From CAG-791 sp003447895 (GTDB lineage: Bacteria; Bacillota; Clostridia; Lachnospirales; Lachnospiraceae), in NCBI GenBank assembly GCA_946620035.1, contig CAMOMX010000002.1, positions 3,136-67,135 of the forward strand: a stretch of 64,000 nucleotides of DNA, in the 5' to 3' direction. The translations under genes were made by a program, and so were the position numbers. The notes below the pieces were generated by a model. The model was not told the DNA's origin, did no database searches, and saw nothing but the letters and a program-made list of their open reading frames with translations. Each line of letters opens with the position of its first letter. Position 1 is the stretch's first letter. Positions 1-8,402 of this stretch are shown here, piece by piece.

Positions 1-45
1 GAATCCCGAAAGTCCCGGGGTCCTCTGCCCTCTGATTGCAGATGA

Positions 46-71
46 AAGGCGCGGTATACGCACCGCGCCTT
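46..71 (-). terminator. Possible terminator after valS
   Basis: A perfect 10-bp stem (46-55 with 62-71, six-base loop) lies just beyond the valS stop codon. The U tract on the minus strand is short, so termination strength is uncertain. The rest of 1-123 shows no gene. Confidence 0.5.
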
Positions 72-123
72 CCTCTGGTTTCTTTATTGCTTCGATGCTG
101 TATCCTGTCCGTCCGGTCGGGGA

Positions 124-2823
124 TCAGAGCTTTCTGAGATTTTCAAGTTCCTCGAGAACGCCCCTCATCTGCTCTTCATAAGCTTTCTGTTTCTCCCTCT
201 CCGCTTCGATCTTGGAAGCGGGCGCCTTTGCGAGGAATTTCTCATTGCTCAGCATACCGGCGCTTCGCTTGAGCTCTGTCTGAAGGCGCTTCTCCTCTTT
301 TTCAAGTCTTGCGATCTCCGCCTTCACATCCATCAGGTCGGCAAGAGGCAGATAGAGCGCCGCGGAGGGAAGGATCACGCTCAGCGCGCCGTCCGGAACG
401 CCGGCTTTGTCCTTAAGGAGCACCGTCTCCGACGCGGAGGCAAGTGTCTCAAAGAACAGCTTGTTGTCCGCGAACATGGAGAGGATCTCCTCCTTTTCGG
501 AGACCACAAAGATCTTGGCCTTTCTTGAAGGCGGCACCTGTCTGTCATTTCTGACTGCGCGGACTGCGCGGACCGCGTCCTTGATATTCTCGATGCTCTC
601 AGCTTCCTTCGGGAAGCGGAAGTCTTCCCTCACTTCGGGCCAGGAGGAGATCATAATGGACTCCTCTTTGCTCTGCAAAGTAGTGAAGATCTCTTCCGTG
701 ATGAAAGGCATGTAGGGATGCAGGAGCTTGAGTCCTCCGATGAGGACCTTCTGCAGAGTCCAGAGCGCTGCCGTTTTGCTGTCCGCGTCATCGGTTCTGT
801 AGAGCCTCGGCTTCACCATCTCGATATACCAGTCACAGAATTCATCCCACATAAAGTCATAGACTTTCTGTACGGCAATACCGAGTTCAAATTTATTCAT
901 GTTCTCTGTCACAGCGCCGACTGTGTCATTGAGCTTTGACAGGATCCATTTGTCTTCCGGCGCGATGCCTTCCGGCACCTTGTCCGCATCGATCAGGGCC
1001 CTCAGGCGGGCCTCTTCATCCGATCCCTCTTCCGGAAGGTTCATCATGATAAACCGGGAAGCGTTCCAGACCTTGTTGGCAAAGTTTCTGTTCGCGATCA
1101 CTCTCTCCTGATAGAACCGCATATCATTGCCCGGCGCGTTTCCGGTGATCAGGGTCATGCGGAGCGCGTCCGCGCCGTATTCCGCGATGATCTGAAGGGG
1201 ATCGATTCCGTTTCCGAGAGACTTGGACATCTTGCGGCCCTGGGAATCTCTCACAAGTCCGTGGAAGAGAACGCTCTTAAAAGGTCTCTCTCCCATCTGC
1301 TCAAATCCCGAGAAGATCATTCGGATGACCCAGAAGAAGATGATGTCGTACCCGGTCACCAGAACATCTGTGGGGTAGAAGTACTTGAGGTCCTCAGTCT
1401 CATCGGGCCAGCCCAGTGTGCTGAACGGCCAGAGCGCGCTGGAAAACCAGGTGTCAAGGGTGTCCGGATCCTGGGTGAAATGCGTGCCGCCGCATTTCGG
1501 GCAGACTTCGGGCATTTTCTTTGCGACAACGGTCTCGCCGCACGCGTCGCAGTAATAAGCCGGGATCCTGTGGCCCCACCAGAGCTGGCGGCTGATGCAC
1601 CAGTCGCGGATATTGTCCGTCCAGTTAAAGTATGTCTTCTCCATTCTCGGAGGGATCAGCTGAATGTCGCCCTCTTTGACAGCCTTCACGGCGGGCTTTA
1701 TCAGCTCGTCCATCTTCACGAACCACTGCTGCTTGATCAGGGGTTCGACCGTTGTGCCGCATCTGTCATGAGTTCCGACGTTGTGGCTGTAGTCCTCGAT
1801 GCTGACAAGAAGTCCCATCTCATCGAGCTCTTTGACGATCTGCGCTCTCGCCTCATACCGGTCCATGCCGCAGAACTTGCCGCCGTTCCCGTTGATCGTC
1901 GCGTCATCGTTCATGATATTGATCTCGGGAAGGTCATGGCGCTTTCCGACCTCGAAGTCGTTGGGGTCGTGGGCGGGCGTGATCTTTACGACACCGGTTC
2001 CGAACTCTCTGTCGACGTACTCATCCGCGACGATCGGGATCTTTCTGTCCACAAAAGGAAGCCACACATACTTTCCGATCAGTTCCTTATAGCGGTCGTC
2101 CTCGGGATGCACGGCAACAGCCGTATCGCCGAGCATAGTCTCGGGACGCGTGGTAGCAAACTCAAGGAAGGTGGTTTTTGACACAGAACCGTCCTCTTCG
2201 ATGAGGGGATACTTGATGTGCCAGAAATGCCCTGCCTGCTCCTCATACTGAACTTCCGCGTCGGAAATAGAGGTGTTGCACACCGGGCACCAGTTGATGA
2301 TCCTGCTTCCCTTGTAGATCCACCCCTTCTTGTGCATCTTGACAAAGACTTCCGTGACCGCCTTGTTGCAGCCCTCGTCCATTGTAAAGCGCTCGCGGTC
2401 CCAGTCACAGGAAGAGCCCAGCTTTTTGAGCTGGTTGACGATCCTTCCGCCGTACTCCTTCCTCCAGTCCCAGCAGTACTCCAGGAATTTCTCGCGGCCC
2501 AGGTCCTGCTTGCTGATCCCCTGTTCCTTGAGGTTATTGATAATTTTGACCTCCGTCGCGATGGACGCGTGATCCGTTCCGGGCTGCCAAAGGGTATTGT
2601 AGCCCTGCATGCGTTTCCATCGGATCAGGATGTCCTGCATGGTGTTGTCGAGCGCGTGTCCCATATGGAGCTGCCCTGTGATGTTCGGCGGCGGGATCAC
2701 GATCGTAAAGGGAGTTCTGCTGTGGTCCACTTCGGCGTGGAAGTACTTCTTTTCCTCCCAGTTCTGATAGATCCGGTCCTCAATTCCCTGAGGATCATAG
2801 GTTTTGGCGAGCATTTTTCGCAT
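124..2823 (-). CDS. valS: Valine--tRNA ligase
   Basis: Class I aminoacyl-tRNA synthetase that charges tRNA-Val and edits mischarged threonine in the cytoplasm. The roughly 899-residue protein has the usual family length. It shows PPPNITGQLHMGHA (HIGH-type signature) near residue 50, CP1 editing-domain sequence in the middle, KMSKS (GRKMSKSLGNG) near residue 525, an anticodon-binding domain and a C-terminal coiled coil. Two in-frame ATGs compete for the start: AGGAG lies 2 bases before the ATG at 2829 but 8 bases before the one at 2823, so I prefer 2823. No T-box leader was recognised upstream. It is monocistronic or read with the small gene upstream on the same strand. Confidence 0.97.
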   Translation of the reverse strand: MRKMLAKTYDPQGIEDRIYQNWEEKKYFHAEVDHSRTPFTIVIPPPNITGQLHMGHALDNTMQDILIRWKRMQGYNTLWQPGTDHASIATEVKIINNLKEQGISKQDLGREKFLEYCWDWRKEYGGRIVNQLKKLGSSCDWDRERFTMDEGCNKAVTEVFVKMHKKGWIYKGSRIINWCPVCNTSISDAEVQYEEQAGHFWHIKYPLIEEDGSVSKTTFLEFATTRPETMLGDTAVAVHPEDDRYKELIGKYVWLPFVDRKIPIVADEYVDREFGTGVVKITPAHDPNDFEVGKRHDLPEINIMNDDATINGNGGKFCGMDRYEARAQIVKELDEMGLLVSIEDYSHNVGTHDRCGTTVEPLIKQQWFVKMDELIKPAVKAVKEGDIQLIPPRMEKTYFNWTDNIRDWCISRQLWWGHRIPAYYCDACGETVVAKKMPEVCPKCGGTHFTQDPDTLDTWFSSALWPFSTLGWPDETEDLKYFYPTDVLVTGYDIIFFWVIRMIFSGFEQMGERPFKSVLFHGLVRDSQGRKMSKSLGNGIDPLQIIAEYGADALRMTLITGNAPGNDMRFYQERVIANRNFANKVWNASRFIMMNLPEEGSDEEARLRALIDADKVPEGIAPEDKWILSKLNDTVGAVTENMNKFELGIAVQKVYDFMWDEFCDWYIEMVKPRLYRTDDADSKTAALWTLQKVLIGGLKLLHPYMPFITEEIFTTLQSKEESIMISSWPEVREDFRFPKEAESIENIKDAVRAVRAVRNDRQVPPSRKAKIFVVSEKEEILSMFADNKLFFETLASASETVLLKDKAGVPDGALSVILPSAALYLPLADLMDVKAEIARLEKEEKRLQTELKRSAGMLSNEKFLAKAPASKIEAEREKQKAYEEQMRGVLEELENLRKL

Positions 2824-2979
2824 TTTCATCTCTCCTTGCAGTGGTATTTCAGTATCGCCCTTCTTCTTTAAAAGGCGGATCTCACAAATTTGTCAAAGAC
2901 ACCTGTCCGCTATGGCGTCATATTATCAAAATATAGACACCGCCGGCGCTTTTGTCAATGCCGCAGGGCTCTGCGTCGT

Positions 2980-3153
2980 TCAGACAAACTGATTTCTCGC
3001 GGGGATATAGTCGTAATCCGCTTCCTTGAGCCTGCTTACGATCTCCTCCTTATTAAGTTCCAAGTCATCACACAGTTTGTCCAGCGATTCGTAGTGGTCT
3101 CTCAGTTTCATGTTCAGAAAAGAGGCCAGCATATCGGGATCTGAAGGAAGCAT
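2980..3153 (-). CDS. DUF4250 small protein
   Basis: 57-residue protein recognised as DUF4250 from MLPSDPDMLASFLNMKLRD and the following acidic helix (SLDKLCDDLELNKEEI). The family is small, widespread in Clostridia and has no known function. The start at 3153 follows GAGGAG with 3-base spacing; an upstream in-frame start would add a basic extension with no family match. A divergent promoter (TCGCAA 3272-3277 as -35, TCTATA 3249-3254 as -10, read on the minus strand, 17-bp spacer) would overlap the azlC -10. Confidence 0.85.
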   Translation of the reverse strand: MLPSDPDMLASFLNMKLRDHYESLDKLCDDLELNKEEIVSRLKEADYDYIPARNQFV

Positions 3154-3251
3154 ATTCTCCTCACTTTCCTTCCGCAGCGGAAAATGCCTTTTCAAAATGA
3201 TCCGCAATAGTTTTGGGTCATTTGTAACATTCTTCTGTGCAGAATGAATCT

Positions 3252-3265
3252 ATAAATGGTATAAT
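3252..3265 (+). promoter_or_regulatory. Extended -10 promoter for azlCD
   Basis: TGGTATAAT, with the -10 hexamer at 3260-3265, forms an extended -10 about 45 bp before azlC. No good -35 was seen. It overlaps a candidate divergent promoter for the DUF4250 gene. Confidence 0.6.
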
Positions 3266-3309
3266 CTATATTCGCAACGTAAACATTCTATCATAAATAA
3301 TGAATCACA

Positions 3310-4059
3310 ATGACAGAAACTCTTAAAAAAACGACGAATTTTAAAGCTTCCGAAGGGAACGGGGCCTGGTTTGTACGGGGCCTCAGAGACGGAATCCCGA
3401 TCTGTATGGGCTATTTTGCCGTCTCCTTTGCCCTCGGGATCACGGCCCGCGGAATAGGCATGACCGCCCTTCAGGCAGGCCTCATGTCCTTTGGAATGGT
3501 CGCATCGGCGGGCGAATTTGCCGCGATCGGACTGATTCAGTCATCGGCCGGGATCATCGAGATGATCACGACCTGTATTGTGGTCAACCTCCGCTATTTC
3601 CTCATGAGCTGCTCGCTCTCGCAAAAGCTCAGTCCGGATCTTCCTTTTATACACAGGCTCTTACTTCCCTACTGTATCACGGACGAGATCTTCGGGCTCT
3701 CCTCAGCCGTCAGGGGATATCTGAATCCGTTCTATTCCTATGGCATGACAGTCGTGTCAGTGACCGGCTGGACGACGGGGACCGTCCTCGGCGTTTTGAT
3801 GGGAAATATCATGCCCGCCTGGGCTGTAAACGCGCTTAGCGTCTCCCTCTACGGGATGTTTCTCGCGATCATCATTCCGCCCTGCAGAAAAGACCGCTTT
3901 ATCGCCGGACTTGTCGTGATCTCCATGGCGGCCAGCGGACTGTTCTCTGTGCTTCCTGTTCTTCGGAACATCTCGGGCGGTTTCAAGGTCATCATCCTGA
4001 CGCTTTTGATCGCGGGCGGCGCTGCCTTTCTTCATCCCATCGAGGATACCAAACAGTAA
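3310..4059 (+). CDS. azlC: AzlC family branched-chain amino acid exporter subunit
   Basis: Large membrane subunit of the AzlCD exporter, the family that exports branched-chain amino acids and analogues in Bacillus. The 249-residue protein has the family's length, about seven hydrophobic segments, and typical AzlC sequence (FVRGLRDGIPICMGYFAVSFALG at the N terminus and NLRYFLMS about residue 100). The N-terminal 25 residues are polar. No clear Shine-Dalgarno precedes the ATG, so the exact start is the weakest part of the call. azlD follows 14 bp downstream, which supports a two-gene operon. Confidence 0.93.
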   Translation: MTETLKKTTNFKASEGNGAWFVRGLRDGIPICMGYFAVSFALGITARGIGMTALQAGLMSFGMVASAGEFAAIGLIQSSAGIIEMITTCIVVNLRYFLMSCSLSQKLSPDLPFIHRLLLPYCITDEIFGLSSAVRGYLNPFYSYGMTVVSVTGWTTGTVLGVLMGNIMPAWAVNALSVSLYGMFLAIIIPPCRKDRFIAGLVVISMAASGLFSVLPVLRNISGGFKVIILTLLIAGGAAFLHPIEDTKQ

Positions 4060-4073
4060 CTATGGAGGTAACT

Positions 4074-4379
4074 ATGAATCCGGGCGTTTATCCTTCTCTT
4101 TTGATCATGTGCCTGACAGTATACTGCATCAGGATGCTCCCCTTTCTGGTATTCAGAAAGGAGATCACCAACCGGTGGCTCCGGTCATTCCTGTACTACG
4201 TCCCTTATGTGACACTGGCCGTCATGACCTTTCCCGCGATCATCACGGCGACAGAGGACATCCGGTCGGGAATCGCGGCGCTGATCGTCGGTCTTTTGAC
4301 CGCCTGGTACAAGGGAGATCTGTTTGTCGTCGCGATCTCCTGCTGCGCAGCCGTCTTTATCACCGGCCTGATCTTCTGA
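4074..4379 (+). CDS. azlD: AzlD family branched-chain amino acid transport subunit
   Basis: Small partner of AzlC, 101 residues with three to four hydrophobic helices; RMLPFLVFRK and FLYYVPYVTLAVMTFP are typical of AzlD. An ATG 12 bases upstream contains the Shine-Dalgarno itself (ATGGAGGTAACTATG), so the second ATG, five bases after GGAGG, is taken as the start. It probably forms a heteromeric exporter with AzlC; the substrate in this organism is inferred from the family only. Confidence 0.92.
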   Translation: MNPGVYPSLLIMCLTVYCIRMLPFLVFRKEITNRWLRSFLYYVPYVTLAVMTFPAIITATEDIRSGIAALIVGLLTAWYKGDLFVVAISCCAAVFITGLIF

Positions 4380-4520
4380 TTTATATTTTTTTAATACTCT
4401 TTTTTCCTTTTGTTTCTTGAATTCATACGCCAGTAAACTAAAATGGAGACGAATAAGATTCGCGGAGCGGGTCCTGTTGTGTTCTTAACCGTTTATTCAA
4501 AAAGGAAATGGTTTTTCTGT

Positions 4521-4928
4521 ATGCTTAACGACCTTAAATACCGTTTTACTAAATTTATGCAGGGCAGATACGGCGTTGACAGCTTATCCCGTTTTATGTC
4601 GGTCATTCTTTTGATCTTCATCATTCTGGGCATGTTCATAAGGATTCCCTTGTCGGGGCCGATCACCCTCCTGATCCTGGTAGTCCTGTATTTCAGGATG
4701 TTCTCCCGCAATATCTCCAGGCGGTACGCGGAGAACCAGAAATTCCTTCAGCTCAGGGACAGGTTTCTCGGAAATTTCTCCGACATCTCCAGCAATCTAT
4801 CCCGTTTTAAGGATTACCACATTTACAAATGCCCGCAGTGCAGCCAGAAGATCCGCATCCCCCGCGGAAAGGGACACATCATGGTGCGCTGCCCCAAATG
4901 CGGATTCGAGTTTCACAAAAAGAGCTGA
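4521..4928 (+). CDS. Two-helix membrane protein with C-terminal zinc ribbon
   Basis: About 135 residues. A short basic N terminus is followed by two closely spaced hydrophobic helices (MSVILLIFIILGMFI and PITLLILVVLYF). A cytoplasmic helix comes next, then a C-terminal zinc ribbon with CPQC and CPKC pairs. The fold suggests a membrane-anchored nucleic-acid or protein binder, but no function is known to me. The frame opens at 4443, but no ribosome site precedes that ATG. The start at 4521 has AAAAGGAAA at a somewhat long distance. A strong terminator follows at 4995-5020. Confidence 0.7.
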   Translation: MLNDLKYRFTKFMQGRYGVDSLSRFMSVILLIFIILGMFIRIPLSGPITLLILVVLYFRMFSRNISRRYAENQKFLQLRDRFLGNFSDISSNLSRFKDYHIYKCPQCSQKIRIPRGKGHIMVRCPKCGFEFHKKS

Positions 4929-4994
4929 CCCGCACTCCCCGCGCGAGAAGGCTGTCCGGAAAAGCTGCGGAAAAAAGTGATAGAAAAGTTCGTC

Positions 4995-5020
4995 ATGGCC
5001 GACTCGGATCGGCCATTTTT
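4995..5020 (+). terminator. Rho-independent terminator
   Basis: 8-bp stem ATGGCCGA/TCGGCCAT (4995-5002 with 5009-5016) followed by a run of T; it ends the zinc-ribbon gene. Confidence 0.85.
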
Positions 5021-5045
5021 CATGTCATTTTTTACCGCGGTGGGT

Positions 5046-5051
5046 TATAAT
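5046..5051 (+). promoter_or_regulatory. -10 of promoter for the DUF5685-dnaJ pair
   Basis: Perfect TATAAT about 70 bp before the DUF5685 start and just after the upstream terminator. The -35 position carries only a weak match (TGTCAT at 5024-5029). Confidence 0.55.
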
Positions 5052-5121
5052 AAGGAACTGAACCGAAACTGAACTTACAAAAGCTGATGGAGAATGGCCT
5101 CAAAGGCCGGGGAGCCGTGCG

Positions 5122-6054
5122 ATGTTTGGATATGTGGTCGTCAATGAGCCCGATCTCAGGATCCGGGAATATCATCTTTACAGATCCTATTACTGCGGGA
5201 TGTGCATGGACCTCAAGGAGTCCTACGGGCAGACCGGGCGGCTGACGCTCAGCTATGACACCGTGTTCCTCGCGCTCCTGCTCACAAGCCTTTATGAGCC
5301 GCAGGACCGGCTGCAGAATGTGCGCTGTATCGTGCACCCCTTTGAAAAACACCCGACAAGGCAGAACGAATACACCCGTTACGCCGCGGACATGGGCATC
5401 ATTCTCTCCTACTATTCCTGCCTTGACGACTGGAATGATGAGAAGGACATGAAAAAGAAGCTCATGGCGCAGGTCCTTAAGAATAAAAACGAGAAGGCGA
5501 AAGAGCTCTACAGCGCGAAAGCTTCCGTGATCGCAGGGAAGCTGGATGAACTTCACGCGCTCGAAAAGGAGTCCGGAAGTCCTCAGGGCGGGACCGCTCC
5601 CTCCGGGGAAGCCTGCTCCCCCGCGGCGATCCTTGACCGCGCCGGAGGGATCTTCGGAGATCTCATGGCGGAAATCTTCGACTATCGGGGGGATCAGTGG
5701 AGCCCCGCGCTCAGAAGGACCGGTTACTATCTGGGAAAATATATCTATATCCTGGATGCCTTCGATGACCTTGAAAAGGACGTCCGAACGGGAAGCTTCA
5801 ATCCTTTGGCGCCCCTTAAGGACAGGCCGGATCTCGCTTCCTATGTCCGGGGGATCCTGACAATGACCATTTCGGAGTGCACGGCCGCGTTTGAGACCTT
5901 GCCTATTGTGGAAAATATTGATATCCTTCGAAATGTATTGTATGCTGGAATATGGTGCAAATTTGAAGCGAAAGTCGTAAAGAACGCCGGAGGCCCCGCT
6001 GCGACACCGGCTGAGCAGAATAATCCAAAGGAAAGGACCGCACAAGATGAGTGA
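5122..6054 (+). CDS. DUF5685 family protein
   Basis: 310-residue soluble protein. The N terminus MFGYVVVNEPDLRIREY, followed by YYCGMCMDLKESYGQ and then LSYDTVFLALLL, is characteristic of DUF5685, a family common in Lachnospiraceae and of unknown function. The CxxC at about residues 26-29 could bind metal; a further conserved Cys sits in VRCIVHPF. The protein is mostly helical, with a low-complexity loop near residue 160. GGGGAG seven bases upstream supports the start. The stop codon overlaps the next gene, a J-domain protein, by 8 bp, so the two are translationally coupled and probably act together. Confidence 0.85.
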   Translation: MFGYVVVNEPDLRIREYHLYRSYYCGMCMDLKESYGQTGRLTLSYDTVFLALLLTSLYEPQDRLQNVRCIVHPFEKHPTRQNEYTRYAADMGIILSYYSCLDDWNDEKDMKKKLMAQVLKNKNEKAKELYSAKASVIAGKLDELHALEKESGSPQGGTAPSGEACSPAAILDRAGGIFGDLMAEIFDYRGDQWSPALRRTGYYLGKYIYILDAFDDLEKDVRTGSFNPLAPLKDRPDLASYVRGILTMTISECTAAFETLPIVENIDILRNVLYAGIWCKFEAKVVKNAGGPAATPAEQNNPKERTAQDE

Positions 6055-6823
6055 TCCCTATAAGGTTCTGGGCGTCGAAAGAAATGCCACAGATGAAGAC
6101 ATCAAGAAAGCGTACCGCACGCTCAGTAAGAAGTATCATCCCGATGCCAATATCAACAATCCCAACAAGGAAAAGGCAGAGGAAATGTTTAAGCTGGTTC
6201 AGGAGGCCTATCAGCAGATCATCTATGAGCGCCAGCACCCCTATTCTTCTTCCGGAAGTTCTCAGGGCGCAGGTCCCAACCCTTACAGCAGCGGCTCGGG
6301 ATACAGCGGCGGCAATCCTTACAGTTCGGGCTACAGCGGAAACGGACAGTTCTATACAAACTGGGAAGATTTCTTTAATGACTTCTTTAACGGCGGCTTT
6401 GCGGGCTACTACCAGGCCGGGCAGAACTCGGCACCGCAGTCTGACGATGAGCGCTATCTGAGGGCCGCTGCCAACTATATCAACAGCAGGCATTACAATG
6501 AGGCGCTGAATGTCCTGAGCGGCGTGAAGGACCACAGCGCTGTCTGGTATTATTACAGCGCGATCTGCCACGCGGGACTCGGAAACCACGCGCAGGCCCT
6601 CGACTTCGCCAAGATCGCTGCGGATATGGAGCCCAACAATTACTCCTACCAGAATCTCGTGACCCAGCTCACCAGGGGCCGGTACGGCTATCAGGACAGG
6701 CGGGACACCTACGTCCAGACTTACGACTCGGGCGGCTGGTGCCTGAGGCTTTGCCTTCTCAATATGTTCCTGAACCTGTTCTGCGGTGGCGGCGGACTCT
6801 GCTGCGGAAGAACCCATATTTAA
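6047..6823 (+). CDS. J-domain (DnaJ-like) protein with TPR-like region
   Basis: 258 residues. Residues 1-65 form a J domain with the catalytic HPD in KKYHPDANIN, so it should stimulate a DnaK-type ATPase. It is followed by a Gly/Ser/Tyr-rich linker and a helical TPR-like segment (about 145-215). It lacks the DnaJ zinc-finger and substrate-binding domains, so it is a specialised co-chaperone, not DnaJ itself. The C terminus is a short hydrophobic, Cys- and Gly-rich tail (CLRLCLLNMFLNLFCGGGG), possibly a tail anchor. It overlaps the DUF5685 gene by 8 bp, which makes that protein or its membrane partners candidate clients. Confidence 0.92.
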   Translation: MSDPYKVLGVERNATDEDIKKAYRTLSKKYHPDANINNPNKEKAEEMFKLVQEAYQQIIYERQHPYSSSGSSQGAGPNPYSSGSGYSGGNPYSSGYSGNGQFYTNWEDFFNDFFNGGFAGYYQAGQNSAPQSDDERYLRAAANYINSRHYNEALNVLSGVKDHSAVWYYYSAICHAGLGNHAQALDFAKIAADMEPNNYSYQNLVTQLTRGRYGYQDRRDTYVQTYDSGGWCLRLCLLNMFLNLFCGGGGLCCGRTHI

Positions 6824-6829
6824 AAAAAG

Positions 6830-6891
6830 GTGCCCGGCACCATAAAATTTTTATAAACGACCGTTTATAGAAACTTTATGGCGCCGGGCAC
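6830..6891. repeat. GTGCC-GGCAC palindromic intergenic element, copy 1
   Basis: Arms GTGCCCGGCACCATAAA (6830-6846) and TTTATGGCGCCGGGCAC (6875-6891) pair at 16 of 17 positions around an inner TATAAAC/GTTTATA hairpin. It lies between convergent genes and could act as a bidirectional terminator. A second copy is at 56842-56903. Confidence 0.85.
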
Positions 6892-6898
6892 TTTCCGT

Positions 6899-7405
6899 TC
6901 AGCGGTTTCTGCCGTGGCACTTCTTGTATTTTTTGCCGGATCCGCAGGGGCAGGGATCATTGGGATAGATCTTGGCGGGTTTGATCACCGTTCCGCTCGC
7001 CTTCTGCTCTTTGTAGAGTTCTTTTCTCTTGTCCTCATCAAAGATCGTCTTCCACTCCTCGAGGTCATAGAGCCAGTCCGCGCCGGCCGCGACCATGTTC
7101 TTGTACAGGAGCTCTTTGTCAAAGCCGAGATTGACAACGGTATCCTCTTCCATATCGTCGATCGGATTCTGATCCTTGAGGGAGTCGTTGATGCCGTCGA
7201 GGAAACCGACCATTGTCATCAGGTCTACGTCAAATTTCTCCGCGAGCTCTTTGACGGTTCCCTTCACAACCTCATCGGGGTTCTTGAGAAGCTGCGCGTA
7301 GATCTCTTTCTCTTTGGCAAAATATGCCGACCAGAGGCGCTGCAGATCGCCCTTGTTGGCTTTCTCGTCATAAGCCTTGTCTCTCCACTGCTGTAATATA
7401 CCCAT
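6899..7405 (-). CDS. SEC-C motif protein
   Basis: 168 residues. A helical N-terminal region (about 1-130) is followed by a C-terminal SEC-C zinc-binding motif, NDPCPCGSGKKYKKCHG. SEC-C motifs occur at the end of SecA and in many small proteins such as YecA, where they bind zinc and SecB or ribosomal partners. The N-terminal part was not recognised beyond being acidic and helical. AAAGGTGG six bases before the ATG supports the start. It stands alone, convergent with the J-domain gene. Confidence 0.85.
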   Translation of the reverse strand: MGILQQWRDKAYDEKANKGDLQRLWSAYFAKEKEIYAQLLKNPDEVVKGTVKELAEKFDVDLMTMVGFLDGINDSLKDQNPIDDMEEDTVVNLGFDKELLYKNMVAAGADWLYDLEEWKTIFDEDKRKELYKEQKASGTVIKPAKIYPNDPCPCGSGKKYKKCHGRNR

Positions 7406-7489
7406 AATAGTCCACCTTTCTTTTCCGTAGTATCTGTTTAGTCTACCACAAATCTCCGATTCTTACTATCTTTTGTCCCGGTCAGGCTC

Positions 7490-8389
7490 TCAAAATGCCT
7501 CTGTGTCCACCTGCCCCTTAAAGACCGTTCTGGCAGGCCCTGTCATCCAGACATTGTTGCTCTCTCTGTCCCACTCGATCTCGAGCTGTCCGCCGAGGAC
7601 ATCCACCAGAACCTTATTTCCGGTCTTCCCGTTCAGGGCGCAGGCAACCCCGACAGCGCAGCAGCCAGTGCCGCAGGCCAGCGTCTCTCCGGATCCTCTC
7701 TCCCAGACCCGCATGCTCACATGGCCTTCATCGATCACCCGGACAAATTCCGTATTGATCCTGTTGGGAAAACGGACATGATTTTCGTACAGAGGACCGA
7801 TCTCCGTGAGGGGAAGATCCTCGATCCTGTCCATAAAGAGGACCGCGTGGGGATTTCCCATGGACACGCACGTAACTCTCATGATCTCATCTCCGATCTC
7901 GAGCGGCGCGTCGATCACGGCGTGCCGGATCTTCTCTCCGTCTTCGAGCACAAGCTCTCTCGTCTCGCTCTCTGCGTACCGGACGGGAATCTCTTCCGCC
8001 TCCAGGATGGCAGGCCCCATATTGACTCTCACCTTCTTTACAAGGCCGTTTTCGGGATAGAGTGTCAGGTATTTGATCTTTCCGAAGCTCTCCACCGTGA
8101 TCCTGGTCTCATCCGTGAGGCCGAAGTCATAGACAAACTTTCCGACGCAGCGGATGCCGTTTCCGCACATTTCTCCGCGGCTTCCGTCGGCGTTATACAT
8201 TTCCATCTCAAAATCCGCAATTTGGGATCCGTTAATGAAGATCACGCCGTCACCGCCGATGCCGAAATGGCGGTCGCTGAGCTTTCTGACCAGTTCCGGC
8301 TTTTCCTCCTGCGGGATCTTCTGCGAGATGCCGTTAATGTACACGTAATCGTTGCCGCACCCTTCCATTTTCACAAAATCGATCATCAT
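7490..8389 (-). CDS. dapF: Diaminopimelate epimerase
   Basis: Converts LL- to meso-diaminopimelate for lysine and peptidoglycan synthesis, in the cytoplasm. The 299-residue protein shows both catalytic cysteine loops of the epimerase fold, EMCGNGIRC (Cys75) and LACGTGCCAV (about residue 230), plus MEGCGNDYVY at the N terminus. The start at 8389 lies 7 bases after GAGAGGTGC; the longer frame would add eight residues before a duplicate Met. The methyltransferase gene ends 13 bp upstream, consistent with one transcript. Confidence 0.97.
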   Translation of the reverse strand: MMIDFVKMEGCGNDYVYINGISQKIPQEEKPELVRKLSDRHFGIGGDGVIFINGSQIADFEMEMYNADGSRGEMCGNGIRCVGKFVYDFGLTDETRITVESFGKIKYLTLYPENGLVKKVRVNMGPAILEAEEIPVRYAESETRELVLEDGEKIRHAVIDAPLEIGDEIMRVTCVSMGNPHAVLFMDRIEDLPLTEIGPLYENHVRFPNRINTEFVRVIDEGHVSMRVWERGSGETLACGTGCCAVGVACALNGKTGNKVLVDVLGGQLEIEWDRESNNVWMTGPARTVFKGQVDTEAF

Positions 8390-8402
8390 ATCCAAGCACC
8401 TC

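Noticed and set aside
2830..2980. T-box leader before valS
   Set aside because: No GGGTGGNACCGCG-type antiterminator motif or terminator hairpin was found.
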